Assembly (NCBI RefSeq): GCF_003864295.1
Contig: NZ_BDQK01000005.1
Coordinates: 124,001 to 188,000, forward strand
Direction of reading: 5' to 3'
Source: Aphanothece sacrum FPU1
Lineage (GTDB): Bacteria; Cyanobacteriota; Cyanobacteriia; Cyanobacteriales; Microcystaceae
DNA: 64,000 bases
This document shows, piece after piece, positions 53,335-62,077 of the stretch. The position numbers and the translations under genes were made by a program. The number at the start of each line of letters is the position of its first letter. Within the stretch, counting starts at the first letter, position 1. Below the pieces are notes generated by a model, which was not told where the DNA came from, made no database searches, and saw nothing but the letters and a program-made list of their open reading frames with translations.

Positions 53335-54163
53335 GTGGAAATTCTAAAGAAAGTTCTCCCATTAGCCCTTTACGAAAATCATTTAATAATTGCATAGCTG
53401 CTCTTTCTTTATCTCCTTTATAACGATTATTTCCTAATGTGTGAATATATTGTTCTCCTGTTATTTCAATAGGATCAAGTTGATAACGAGATAAGAAAAT
53501 TTCTTCATAATTTAACTCTACTAATAAATCAATTAAAGCGGCTGCAATTTGTTGATTATCATAGGCAGCTTCCCCAATATCTTCACAAATAGCTAATTTT
53601 ATCGCATCTTTTTGATTATGAAGTTTAATGGGAATTACTCCAGGAGCATCTAATAATTGGATATGATCAGATATGCGTACCCATTTGAGTTGACGAGTCA
53701 CCCCTGCTCGTCTGGCACTTTCTACGACTTTACGCCCCAATAAACGGTTAATTAAGGCTGATTTTCCTACATTAGGAAATCCTATCACCACAGCACGTAC
53801 CGGACGAGACAGCATTCCGCGATCGCTTCGTCGTTGGTTGATGGATATTCCAGTTTCTTGAGCAGCTTTTTCAATAGCTTTGACCCCTTTTCCCTGTTTA
53901 GCATCAGTAAAATAGGGGTTTTCGCCTTGTGCTTTAAACCAAGCTAACCAGTCTTTACGGGCCGACTCGGAAATCATATCTACACGGTTAATCACCAAAA
54001 TTCGGGGTTTACTACCTATCCATTGGGGAACATCGGGATGATGGGAGGCTAAAGGAATACGCGCGTCAATCACTTCTAATACTACATCAACTCGGTTTAA
54101 TTGTTCTTTGAGTTGTCGTTCTGCTTTGGCAATATGGCCAGGATACCATTGAATTATGGGCAT
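53330..54163 (-). CDS. rbgA: Ribosome biogenesis GTPase YlqF/RbgA
   Basis: A 277-residue circularly permuted GTPase needed for late 50S assembly. The order is G4 (ILVINRVDMISES), G1 (VIGFPNVGKSALINRLLGRK) and G3 (LDAPGVI), with G2-like GVTRQLKW. The N-terminus MPIIQWYPGHIAKAERQLKE carries the helix that contacts the ribosome. The stop codon lies in an R1 repeat. Confidence 0.94.
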   Translation of the reverse strand: MPIIQWYPGHIAKAERQLKEQLNRVDVVLEVIDARIPLASHHPDVPQWIGSKPRILVINRVDMISESARKDWLAWFKAQGENPYFTDAKQGKGVKAIEKAAQETGISINQRRSDRGMLSRPVRAVVIGFPNVGKSALINRLLGRKVVESARRAGVTRQLKWVRISDHIQLLDAPGVIPIKLHNQKDAIKLAICEDIGEAAYDNQQIAAALIDLLVELNYEEIFLSRYQLDPIEITGEQYIHTLGNNRYKGDKERAAMQLLNDFRKGLMGELSLEFPP

Positions 54164-54193
54164 AGATTATTTAATAATTAATATTATACTTTT

Positions 54194-54895
54194 TTATTGT
54201 TTATACCAAGTTTTTAGCCATTGTTTCATTTGTTCAATTTCTTTTTGTTGTGAACTAATAATCTCATTAGCTAATTGTTTAATTTCAGTCCGTTTAGATT
54301 TGTTTAAGGCATCTTTAGCCATTGCTACAGCCCCTTCATGATGAATAATCATGCCATCCATAAAGCGTAAATCAAACTTATCATCATCCGCACCAAGAGA
54401 TTCAACCATAGCCATGCTTTTTTCTTGTTCTTTGGTCATAGCTATTATCGGTTGAATCTCACTCCCATAAACGACAGGTTCCTTACTGGCTTTAGGATAC
54501 CAAACTTGCCGCCATTTTTGCAACAAATCTTTTTCTTCTCGCTGTTGAGCAACAATAATATTACGTGCTAAACTCTTGATTTCAGGACGTTGAGATTTTT
54601 CAGAGGCTTCTTTTGCCATGGCGATCGCTCCAGCATGATGCAGCCTCATGGCATCAATAAACCGTAAGTCGTAGTATTCATCATTTGGCCCTAAACTCAT
54701 ATTACTACCATGATTCATGCTTTCATGGTTCATCTGTTGGTTATTACTACCATTTGTTGTGGTTTTTGAGGTTTGAATATCTTTTTGGGAACTTGTCGCA
54801 CAGGAAGTTAACCCAACGCTTGTTAAAGAGACAAGTGCGATCAATGTTAATGCTAAAAATTTTGTTTTGTCAGATACGGGTTTCATAAATTTCAC
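54194..54895 (-). CDS. DUF305 lipoprotein with two DUF305 halves
   Basis: A 233-residue exported protein. A lipoprotein-type signal (KFLALTLIALVSLTSVGLTS ending in Cys) is followed by a low-complexity Ser/Asn/His/Met stretch (NQQMNHESMNHGSN). Two related helical repeats follow: YDLRFIDAMRLHHAGAIAMA with the His pair, and FDLRFMDGMIIHHEGAVAMA. The 'HH' pairs and methionine-rich part suggest metal (copper) binding, as proposed for DUF305 proteins, but no function is established. The start could be codon 1 or 4. Confidence 0.88.
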   Translation of the reverse strand: MKFMKPVSDKTKFLALTLIALVSLTSVGLTSCATSSQKDIQTSKTTTNGSNNQQMNHESMNHGSNMSLGPNDEYYDLRFIDAMRLHHAGAIAMAKEASEKSQRPEIKSLARNIIVAQQREEKDLLQKWRQVWYPKASKEPVVYGSEIQPIIAMTKEQEKSMAMVESLGADDDKFDLRFMDGMIIHHEGAVAMAKDALNKSKRTEIKQLANEIISSQQKEIEQMKQWLKTWYKQ

Positions 54896-55013
54896 ACTTA
54901 ATATGAGAATTACATATTTTCTATTTTAATTCATTTTTAAAAGTTGAGTCAAGATGGTTCTACCCGACAAGTTATGGTAAATTATTATAAATAATAGACT
55001 TTAATGCTAAAGA

Positions 55014-55169
55014 GTAGGGGTCAACTAAAGACTAGGGGTCAACGGCCGTTGACCCCTACTACAAAACAAATAAAGGTTGCCTACCCAACCTAGAAATTAG
55101 TCCGCGAAGGTGGACTTCGTTTTTATAGCACAAGGCTTTAGCCTTTTATTAATTATTAGTTTAGTATGG
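55014..55169. repeat. R3 palindromes followed by an R4 repeat
   Basis: AGTAGGGGTCAAC is followed by a full palindrome TAGGGGTCAACGGCCGTTGA and CCCCTA at 55033-55058, then a spacer and an R4 copy at 55097-55169: AGTCCGCGAAGGTGGACT, TTTATAGC and AAGGCTTTAGCCTT. This composite order repeats 3171-3306. It sits between the divergent DUF305 and recJ genes. Confidence 0.6.
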
Positions 55170-55212
55170 TATGGTATTCCTAATTTCTTATATATTTTTG
55201 TCTTTTAATCTT

Positions 55213-57174
55213 ATGAAATTACCCCATCAACGATGGTCTATTGCTTCTCCTGATCTGACAAAAGTTAATCAATTAGTACAAGAAACTGGTTTATCTTCTC
55301 TCCTGGCTCAAGTAATTATTAACCGAGGAATTGATACTCCTAATTTAACTCAAGTTTATCTTAATCCTGAATCTCAGATTTTGCCTTCTCCTTTAGATGA
55401 ATTTCCTGATTTATTTATTAGCATTGATTTATTAAAAAATGCGATTGAAACGGGAGAAAAAATTGCTATTTGTGGAGATTATGACGCGGATGGTATGACC
55501 AGTACCGCACTATTATTAAGGGCTTTAAAGCATTTAGGAGCAGATGTTTATTATGAAATTCCTAGTCGTATGAAAGACGGTTACGGAATTAATACTAGAA
55601 TTGTGGAAGGATTTGCTCAAGATGGGGTAGGACTTATTTTAACAGTTGATAATGGTATTGCTGCTTATGAACCCATTGAAAGAGCAATAGAATTAGGATT
55701 AAATGTTATTATTACTGATCATCATGATCTACCAGAAAAATTACCCCCTGCTGATGCTATTTTGAATCCTAAATTATTACCAGAAAATTCTCCTTATCGG
55801 GGCTTAGCTGGGGTAGGAGTGGCTTATATTTTAGCGGTAACAACTGCTCAAAGTTTAGGAAAAATACAAGGAATTACCACACCTTTATTAGAACTTTTTA
55901 CTCTAGGAACAATTGCCGATTTAGCCCCGTTAGTAGGGGTTAATCGTCGTTGGTTAAAACGAGGTTTGCGTCAATTGCCTAATTCTCAATTACCTGGAAT
56001 TCAAGCATTAATGCAGGTAGGGGGAGTTAGTGAAGAACAAAAACAATTAAAACCTGATGATATTGGATTTAGATTAGGGCCAAGAATTAATGCAGTGGGG
56101 CGTATTGGTGATCCTCAAATTGCCATTGAATTATTAACAACTGATGATTTAGGTATTGCATTAGACAGGGCCATGCAATGTGAACAAATTAATGCTAAAC
56201 GTAAAGCCATGTGTGAACAAATTGAATTAGAAGCCATTTATTTAGTTGAAACTAAGCCTATTCTTTGGCAAAAAGCTAGAGTTTTAGTGATTATTAGCTC
56301 TCAATGGCATCATGGGGTTATTGGTATTGTAGCTTCTCGTTTAGTAGAACGTTATGGGGTTCCTGTGTTTATTGGAAGCTACGAAGAAGATGTTAGTAAA
56401 ATTAGAGGTTCTGCGCGAGGAATTGAAGAATTTAATGTGTTTGAAGCGTTACAATTTTGTGATGATTTATTAGGCAAATATGGGGGACATAAAGCAGCGG
56501 GTGGGTTTAGTTTATTAGCTAATAATTTAGAGATATTTGAGCAAAGATTAAGTGAATTTGCTCATCAATCTTTAGAACCTGAACATCTTAAACCTTTAGT
56601 TAAAATTGATGCTCAGGCAGATTTTCAAGAATTAACACCCAATCTTTATCAACATATTGACGGGTTACAACCTTGGGGAATAGGTAATGATTTTCCTGTT
56701 TTTTGGACACCTAATGTTAAAATTGTAGAACAAAGAATTGTCGGCAAAAATCACCTAAAGTTAGTGCTTTCTCAAGATAATAATGAACCGTTAATAAAGG
56801 CTGTTGCTTGGCGTTGTGGTGACTATTTTCCTTTATCTCAACGACTTGATTTAGCTTATAAACTGAAAGAAAATAGTTGGAATGGGGAGACAAATATAGA
56901 ATTAGAGATTGTGGGGATGCGTTTACCTTTGTCTTCCATCAATCTTAAACCAGGAATGTTTTACTATCAAGGAAAAACTTACACTTGTAACTTTGTTAAA
57001 AATGAAAATGAATTAAGAATTAGAAATGAAGGAGGGAAAGTATTAGCCATTAAACAAGGGCAACGAATGGGATTATTAGGAATAAGTCGAGAAACCGCCA
57101 AACAAGTTGATGTTACTCAACCTCCCTATTATAATTTAATTAAAGTAGCAATGGAATTTTTAGGGATTAAATAA
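55213..57174 (+). CDS. recJ: Single-stranded-DNA-specific exonuclease RecJ
   Basis: A 5'-3' exonuclease for single-stranded DNA in recombination and mismatch repair. The DHH-type motifs are seen in IAICGDYDADGMTSTALLLR (DYDADG), LTVDNGIAA, VIITDHHDLPE and the later KYGGHKAAGGFSL (GGHxxAxG of DHHA1). About 653 residues from the ATG at 55213, which fits MKLPHQRWSIASPDLTKVNQ; the in-frame MVFLIS start at 55171 is a short odd extension lying in repeat sequence. Confidence 0.95.
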   Translation: MKLPHQRWSIASPDLTKVNQLVQETGLSSLLAQVIINRGIDTPNLTQVYLNPESQILPSPLDEFPDLFISIDLLKNAIETGEKIAICGDYDADGMTSTALLLRALKHLGADVYYEIPSRMKDGYGINTRIVEGFAQDGVGLILTVDNGIAAYEPIERAIELGLNVIITDHHDLPEKLPPADAILNPKLLPENSPYRGLAGVGVAYILAVTTAQSLGKIQGITTPLLELFTLGTIADLAPLVGVNRRWLKRGLRQLPNSQLPGIQALMQVGGVSEEQKQLKPDDIGFRLGPRINAVGRIGDPQIAIELLTTDDLGIALDRAMQCEQINAKRKAMCEQIELEAIYLVETKPILWQKARVLVIISSQWHHGVIGIVASRLVERYGVPVFIGSYEEDVSKIRGSARGIEEFNVFEALQFCDDLLGKYGGHKAAGGFSLLANNLEIFEQRLSEFAHQSLEPEHLKPLVKIDAQADFQELTPNLYQHIDGLQPWGIGNDFPVFWTPNVKIVEQRIVGKNHLKLVLSQDNNEPLIKAVAWRCGDYFPLSQRLDLAYKLKENSWNGETNIELEIVGMRLPLSSINLKPGMFYYQGKTYTCNFVKNENELRIRNEGGKVLAIKQGQRMGLLGISRETAKQVDVTQPPYYNLIKVAMEFLGIK

Positions 57175-57181
57175 AAATAGG

Positions 57182-57209
57182 GTAGGGGTCAACGGCCGTT
57201 GACCCCTAC
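57182..57209. repeat. R3 palindrome after recJ
   Basis: GTAGGGGTCAACGGCCGTTG then ACCCCTAC: perfect 28-bp palindrome beginning 7 bp after the recJ stop codon. Confidence 0.7.
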
Positions 57210-57260
57210 TAAGGTAATTAAACTAAATTTAAATTTGTCATTAATAGTTGTAGAAAAAAC

Positions 57261-58409
57261 ATGAATAATTCTCTTTGGTTATTAAATTCTAATATTACCT
57301 TTCTTAATCATGGTTCCTATGGGGCTACTCCTATTCCTGTTTTAAATTATCAAACTTATCTTAGAGAAAAATTAGAACAAGAACCTGTTGATTTTATGGC
57401 TCAACAATTAGAACCATTATTAGATGAAGCAAGAGAAAAATTAGCCAATTTTATTAATATTGATTCCCCAAATATTGCTTTTATTCCTAATGCTACTTTT
57501 GGAGTTAATACAGTTTTACGTTCTCTTTATTTTAAACCAGGAGACGAAATTTTAATTACCAATCATATCTATAATGCTTGTCTTAATACTGTGGAATTAG
57601 TCGCCAAACAAACAGGTGCTAAAGTTATTATTGCTTCTATTCCCTTTCCTTTAACTTCATTAGAGCAAATTATAAATCCTATTTTAGATAAGGTTTCTTC
57701 TCGCACAAAAATAACATTAATTGATCATATTACTAGCCAAACAGCGTTAATTTTTCCCCTTGAATATTTAGTCAAAGAATTGAGTCAAAGAGGAGTAGAA
57801 ACCTTAATAGATGGAGCGCACGCACCAGGTTTTTTACCCCTTAATCTTCGTAAAATAGGGGCAACTTATTATACCGGAAATTGTCATAAATGGTTATGTG
57901 CGCCCAAAGGAGCAGCCTTTCTCTATGTTAGACCCGATAAACAATCCCAAATACGCCCTTTAATTATTAGTCATGGGGCCAATTCTACTCGTAGCGATCG
58001 CTCTCGTTTTCTGTTAGAATTCGATTGGATGGGAACTAATGATTATACCCCTTATTTATGTATTCCTAAAGCCATAGAAGTGATGGGAAACTTATTCAAT
58101 AATGGGTGGTTAGGGTTATGGGAAAATAATCATCTTTTAGCCCGTCAAGGACGAGATATAATCTGTGAAAGATTGAATATTTGTCTACCATGTCCCGATG
58201 AAATGATAGGTTCTATGGCTTCTATTCCCTTGCCAAAATTATCTGTATCAGGAGACAAATTATATCATGATTTAAGAGAAGAATTTAAGATACAAATTCC
58301 GATTATTCCTTGGGGAAACGAGCAATATTTAGTCAGAATTTCTGCTCAGTTTTATAATAATTTGGAGCAGTATGAATATTTAATCGATGTATTAAGTCGT
58401 TATTGTTAG
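57261..58409 (+). CDS. Class V aminotransferase (isopenicillin N epimerase/desulfurase-like)
   Basis: A 382-residue PLP enzyme: N-terminal ITFLNHGSYGATPIPVLNYQ, then LIDGAHAPGFLPLNLRKI and the PLP lysine in YYTGNCHKWLCAPKGAAFLY. These features match the CefD-like branch rather than IscS/SufS, which have a conserved catalytic Cys loop not seen here. The substrate cannot be told. It follows recJ on the same strand with an R3 palindrome in the 86-bp gap. Confidence 0.9.
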   Translation: MNNSLWLLNSNITFLNHGSYGATPIPVLNYQTYLREKLEQEPVDFMAQQLEPLLDEAREKLANFINIDSPNIAFIPNATFGVNTVLRSLYFKPGDEILITNHIYNACLNTVELVAKQTGAKVIIASIPFPLTSLEQIINPILDKVSSRTKITLIDHITSQTALIFPLEYLVKELSQRGVETLIDGAHAPGFLPLNLRKIGATYYTGNCHKWLCAPKGAAFLYVRPDKQSQIRPLIISHGANSTRSDRSRFLLEFDWMGTNDYTPYLCIPKAIEVMGNLFNNGWLGLWENNHLLARQGRDIICERLNICLPCPDEMIGSMASIPLPKLSVSGDKLYHDLREEFKIQIPIIPWGNEQYLVRISAQFYNNLEQYEYLIDVLSRYC

Positions 58410-58450
58410 ATATCAGGGCTTAATGGTATTAAGCCCCTACTTTAAATCCT

Positions 58451-58478
58451 ATAGGGGCCAATGGCCATTGGCCCCTAC
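58451..58478. repeat. Variant R3 palindrome
   Basis: ATAGGGGCCAATGGCCATTG then GCCCCTAC: the same layout as the R3 elements (TAGGGG ends) with a different core, showing paired changes that keep the stem. It is 41 bp after the aminotransferase gene. Confidence 0.6.
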
Positions 58479-58634
58479 TAATTGTTAACTAATGGCACAA
58501 CCTTTTAAGATCAAACCAAACCGTCTTAACATAATTTTTAACAAAAAAGAGTAGGGTAACATTGACAGTAATTCCTTAACTAATGAACTGTTTAAACATG
58601 AAAAAACTGACAGTATTTCAGCTTTTTATTATTT

Positions 58635-59675
58635 TTATTTACTTTGACTAGCCCGACGTTTATGATCAGTAATAAAAGATTCTACAAGATTCACATCTTC
58701 TTTAGAACCAATAATTAAAGGACTTCTCGCATGAAGCTTATTCGGGACAATATCTAAGATATCAATAGTCCCATCACTTGCTTTTCCTCCTGCTTGTTCG
58801 ACTAAGAAAGCTAGGGGTGCAGTTTCATAAATAAGACGTAATTTTCCTTCAGGTTTTTTAACCGTTCCTGGGTAAAGAAATACACCTCCCTGCATTAAAA
58901 TTCGGTGCATATCTCCCACTAAAGCACCACTATAACGGGCAGTATAACCTTCATGACGATGGACATAACGAGTGTAATCTCGAATAGCTTCATCCCACTG
59001 CCAAAAATTACCTTCATTGGTACTATAAACTGGCCCATGATCAGGAATTTTAATATTTTCTTGGGCGAGAATAAATTCCCCTAAACTTGGATCAAGTAAA
59101 AAAGAATGAACCCCATGACCAATAGAATAAACTAAAATAGTAGAGGGGCCATATAAAATATAACCAGCCGCAAGTTGTTCTCGTCCATTTGTTAATAAAT
59201 CTGTGCCTTCTCCATCTAAATCTTCTCCTGTTTGTTGACGAATTGCGAAGATTGAGCCAACATTCATATTAATATCAACATTGGATGATCCATCAATAGG
59301 ATCATAGAGCAAAGTATAACGACCAATAGGACAATTTTCAGGGATATAATATGGTTTCTCCATCTCCTCAGAAGCAAGACGACAAACTAACCCACTTTGC
59401 TTAAAAACAGAGATAAATACATCATTAGCAAAGATATCCATCTTTTTGACAGATTCCCCTTGCACATTAGTTTCCCCGGTAAATCCTAATACATCTGCCA
59501 TTAACCCGGCCCGACTGAGACGACGGGCGATTAATTTGCCTGCTAAGGCAATTCGAGTCATAATGGCACTGAGATCCTGTGCTTCAGGGGAAAAGCTTTG
59601 AAGTTGTTGTAAAATGTGTCGAGAAAGAGTGGTACAGTCCCGATCAAGACTATGTTCTGGAATGATGATGGTCAT
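58635..59675 (-). CDS. fbp: Fructose-1,6-bisphosphatase class I
   Basis: Gluconeogenic and Calvin-cycle enzyme, Mg2+ dependent. 346 residues from ATG 59675, preceded by AAGGAACTTCATT. Metal-binding residues: [13 protein letters not shown] (Glu), [20 protein letters not shown] (DPIDGSS, diagnostic), [14 protein letters not shown] and [20 protein letters not shown] then [17 protein letters not shown]. Cyanobacteria also have a bifunctional FBP/SBPase of another class, so this is the FBPase I. An in-frame extension to 59702 is not family-like. Confidence 0.96.
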   Translation of the reverse strand: MTIIIPEHSLDRDCTTLSRHILQQLQSFSPEAQDLSAIMTRIALAGKLIARRLSRAGLMADVLGFTGETNVQGESVKKMDIFANDVFISVFKQSGLVCRLASEEMEKPYYIPENCPIGRYTLLYDPIDGSSNVDINMNVGSIFAIRQQTGEDLDGEGTDLLTNGREQLAAGYILYGPSTILVYSIGHGVHSFLLDPSLGEFILAQENIKIPDHGPVYSTNEGNFWQWDEAIRDYTRYVHRHEGYTARYSGALVGDMHRILMQGGVFLYPGTVKKPEGKLRLIYETAPLAFLVEQAGGKASDGTIDILDIVPNKLHARSPLIIGSKEDVNLVESFITDHKRRASQSK

Positions 59676-59679
59676 AATG

Positions 59680-59749
59680 AAGTTCCTTGGACGCGACTGC
59701 ACAGCAGTTAACAGTTAGAAGTTCCTTCGGCGCGATTGCACAGAAGTTT
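59680..59749. repeat. R9 tandem repeat upstream of fbp
   Basis: AAGTTCCTTGGACGCGACTG at 59680 and AAGTTCCTTCGGCGCGATTG at 59719 are two units with a 39-bp period. The second is identical over 22 bp to the reverse complement of 25628-25649. The first unit provides the Shine-Dalgarno AAGGA of fbp. Confidence 0.65.
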
Positions 59750-59891
59750 GACTTCATTGATATTATTACTGATCTTAATCAATAATTTTCCTAAACCCCC
59801 ATAATTTTAGACTAGCTTTAGCTTATGTTCAAAAAATCAGGACGCTGTTTTATTTAGCATTACTATATTAATTATTACCATGACAAAAAAA

Positions 59892-59911
59892 ACTCCGGTA
59901 CAAACCGGAGT
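59892..59911 (-). terminator. Rho-independent terminator of hsp20
   Basis: ACTCCGGT, TTGT, ACCGGAGT on the minus strand with 8-bp perfect arms, followed by seven Ts (AGTTTTTTTTGTCA). It is 32 bp after the stop of the small heat shock gene. Confidence 0.85.
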
Positions 59912-59943
59912 CATGACAGGAATTATCAAGAATTAACTAATCA

Positions 59944-60387
59944 CTAACCTAGATTAATTTTGACAACTTTATTCTTTTCTTCTTCTGCTTTAGGTAAAGT
60001 TAAGGTAAGAATACCCTCTTGATAATTTGCCGTAACATTATTATTATTGACTAAAGCCGGTAAGGCAATAGAACGAGAGAATTTCCCGTAACGAAATTCA
60101 GTACGAGTCACTCCATTTTCTTCTGATTTCGTTTCTTGTTTGCGTTCACCACTGATATAAACGGCTTCTTTGGTTACTTGAATATCCAAATCTTCTGATT
60201 TCATTCCGGGAAGTTCTAATTTAAGTAGAATGGAATCATCAGTTTCCGAAAGTTCAGCCGATGGAACATATGTTAGATCTTTAAGTTCTTGGCCTAAATT
60301 AGTTAACAACCCATCATCAAATAGTTGATTAAGTTGACGTTGAAGTGTGTTCATTTCTTTCCAAGGATTATAACGAACTAATGACAT
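59944..60387 (-). CDS. hspA: Small heat shock protein, Hsp20/alpha-crystallin family
   Basis: An ATP-independent holdase that protects proteins and, in Synechocystis, thylakoid membranes. 147 residues from ATG 60387, chosen because MSLVRYNPWKEMNTLQRQLN is the usual start and GGAGATAAGAATC precedes it. The alpha-crystallin domain runs from SETDDSILLKLELPGMKSED to GILTLTLPKAEEEKNKVVKI, with the C-terminal I-x-I/V-like VKI motif. A strong terminator follows. Confidence 0.95.
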   Translation of the reverse strand: MSLVRYNPWKEMNTLQRQLNQLFDDGLLTNLGQELKDLTYVPSAELSETDDSILLKLELPGMKSEDLDIQVTKEAVYISGERKQETKSEENGVTRTEFRYGKFSRSIALPALVNNNNVTANYQEGILTLTLPKAEEEKNKVVKINLG

Positions 60388-60884
60388 GATTCTTATCTCC
60401 TTATCTTCCAACTTGTTAATGTTGTCTCTGATTGATTTCATCCTAACGTCATAAAATAGGTAAGACAAGACGGGTTTTTCGACAAAAAATGGTGTAGTTT
60501 ACTCCCTAAAAAATAGAGAGATTAATCAGTGAAGAAAACCGTAAATTTAGGTTCGGTTGTCCACCTAGAAGTAATTGGGAATTGGGAATTTCTCACACAT
60601 TATTGAGGATTGCTAAAAAATTATATATTAACAAACAAGTAAGCCCGTGAAGGCGGGCTTTGTTTTAGTAGCTAAACCTTTCAAGGTGTTAGCTTTCGAT
60701 GGGTCAGCATCTGATTACAGGAAGTTTAAAGTATAATCCTATTGAATTTCTTCAACTGCACGGTGTAACATCTTATCTTCTACGACAGAAAACTTTAAAT
60801 AGCTAGATCCCATCGTTCAAATGTTAACCGTTAAATCCCACAGGGCATAATGATATTATACCCCAACAAAAAATTTCAAAGGGG
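60388..60884. other. Intergenic stretch upstream of hspA
   Basis: About 500 bp. It holds an R4 stem-loop at 60641 and little else that I recognise. A minus-strand reading at about 60740-60810 (MGSSYLKFSVVEDKMLHRAV) and a plus-strand 35-codon ORF at 60699 look possible as fragments, but neither has a family or a clear ribosome-binding site. Confidence 0.4.
60641..60692. repeat. R4 repeat
   Basis: AAGCCCGTGAAGGCGGGCTT, then TGTTTTAGTAGC and AACCTTTCAAGGTGTT. Same stem-link-stem order as other R4 copies. Confidence 0.5.
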
Positions 60885-61008
60885 TAAGTAACTGGACAAA
60901 AATAAACGTTACGGTGAAGTGAGCAGGGGAGCGCCGGAGCGCCGGAGAGGGGTTACAACCTAGTTACATTTCTTAACATAGTATTGTTTATTTATGTCCG
61001 ACTACTTA
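60885..61008. mobile_element. MITE-like element R2, copy 2 (124 bp)
   Basis: TAAGTAACTGGACAAAAATA at the left end and TATTTATGTCCGACTACTTA at the right. It is the reverse complement of 53149-53272, with one base difference seen by eye. It lies downstream of the hepT gene, 71 bp from its end. Confidence 0.8.
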
Positions 61009-61078
61009 AACAGAATTATAAAACCCTATATTAGTTTTTAAAAACCATATGGAGGTTTAAGAACGCGATCGCTATTTT

Positions 61079-61459
61079 TCAGCAATTGTACTCTGATTTT
61101 AAAGCTTGAATGGCTGTCTGTAAAATAGGAATGTCTTCCCTACAGGTTTGAAAAATAACTTCAGGTTGAATTTGGAAATAGGTATGACTGAGAATATCAC
61201 GAATCCCTTTTGCGCCGCGCCAGTCAACATTAGGAAAGCGTTCAAATTGAGAAGGCGAAATTTTTTTTTCAAGCTTTTTTATACTTTCACCAATTGCAAT
61301 TAACATCATGGAGATCGCATCAAGTCGCATCTGATTATCATAATTTTTAGTGAAATCTATCGGGCTTTGGATGGGAGCAAAATAATAAAAAATCCTAGAA
61401 ATTCCCTCATCAATTTGATCGAAAATTTCGTAAATGAGAGCATAATCTTTATCGCTCAT
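61079..61459 (-). CDS. hepT: HepT-like ribonuclease toxin (HEPN)
   Basis: A 126-residue all-helical HEPN protein. The catalytic motif RX4HXY is complete in KGIRDILSHTYFQIQPEV (Arg, four residues, His, Thr, Tyr). The MntA-HepT system pairs it with a minimal nucleotidyltransferase that adds AMP to the HEPN Tyr and so silences the RNase. It overlaps the antitoxin gene by 4 bp (ATGA). Confidence 0.9.
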   Translation of the reverse strand: MSDKDYALIYEIFDQIDEGISRIFYYFAPIQSPIDFTKNYDNQMRLDAISMMLIAIGESIKKLEKKISPSQFERFPNVDWRGAKGIRDILSHTYFQIQPEVIFQTCREDIPILQTAIQALKSEYNC

Positions 61460-61755
61460 ATTATGATCGTCTCCTGTTTTAAACGCTCACGAAAAAACGG
61501 TCTAAACGATTGACTTTCATGAACAATATCTACATTGCAATCTAAAAGAGTCATTAATTCTTCTCGCAAATGAGTAAGTATAAATAAGCTTGGTTTGTTC
61601 AGTTTAACGATAATATCAACATCACTATCATCCCTAGCCTCATTTCGAGCGACAGAACCAAAAATTCCTAAAGAAATTACCCCATACTGCTCAAATAAAT
61701 CTGCTTTATGTTGTTGTAGTATGGCTAATACTTGATCTCGCCGTGAACAATTCAT
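61456..61755 (-). CDS. mntA: MntA-like nucleotidyltransferase antitoxin
   Basis: A 99-residue minimal nucleotidyltransferase. The GSX10DXD motif is complete in GIFGSVARNEARDDSDVDII. It is expected to AMPylate the HepT toxin encoded just downstream. It starts MNCSRRDQVLAILQQHKADL. The pair is intact, in the antitoxin-toxin order. Confidence 0.9.
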   Translation of the reverse strand: MNCSRRDQVLAILQQHKADLFEQYGVISLGIFGSVARNEARDDSDVDIIVKLNKPSLFILTHLREELMTLLDCNVDIVHESQSFRPFFRERLKQETIII

Positions 61756-62077
61756 AATATTGATTTAATCTTTTTAATATTGCAAGAAAACATAAAATCA
61801 TGAATTATGAATTATAAATATTGTAGGGGCATGGCATTAACAAATCAGGGAACCCACAAATAAATTATAAACTGCCATGCTCAACTCTTAACAAAATGAC
61901 AGTCAAAAAAATTATGAATTATAGCGATCAAATACAGATATTAGGTAGACTGGTAGAGGAAACCGTTTTATCAGTAATTCGGTGATAGATGTGCTAACTC
62001 ATTGATGAGGGAGTGCTTATTGATTCCGAAGTTTCCCTCATGTCCCAAATTTCATCTAGACAGATTACCCATAAACT
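61756..62077. other. Gap between mntA and lysA
   Basis: 322 bp with AATTATGAATTATAA heptamers at 61797-61820 and a loose inverted repeat GTAGGGGCATGGCA / TGCCATGCTC at 61823-61884. No gene is evident. The lysA promoter must be in the right part, but I see no strong match. Confidence 0.45.

Noticed and set aside
60388-60480. RNA thermometer in the hspA leader
   Set aside because: Known for Synechocystis hsp17, but I could not find a convincing stem hiding the GGAGATAAG Shine-Dalgarno here.
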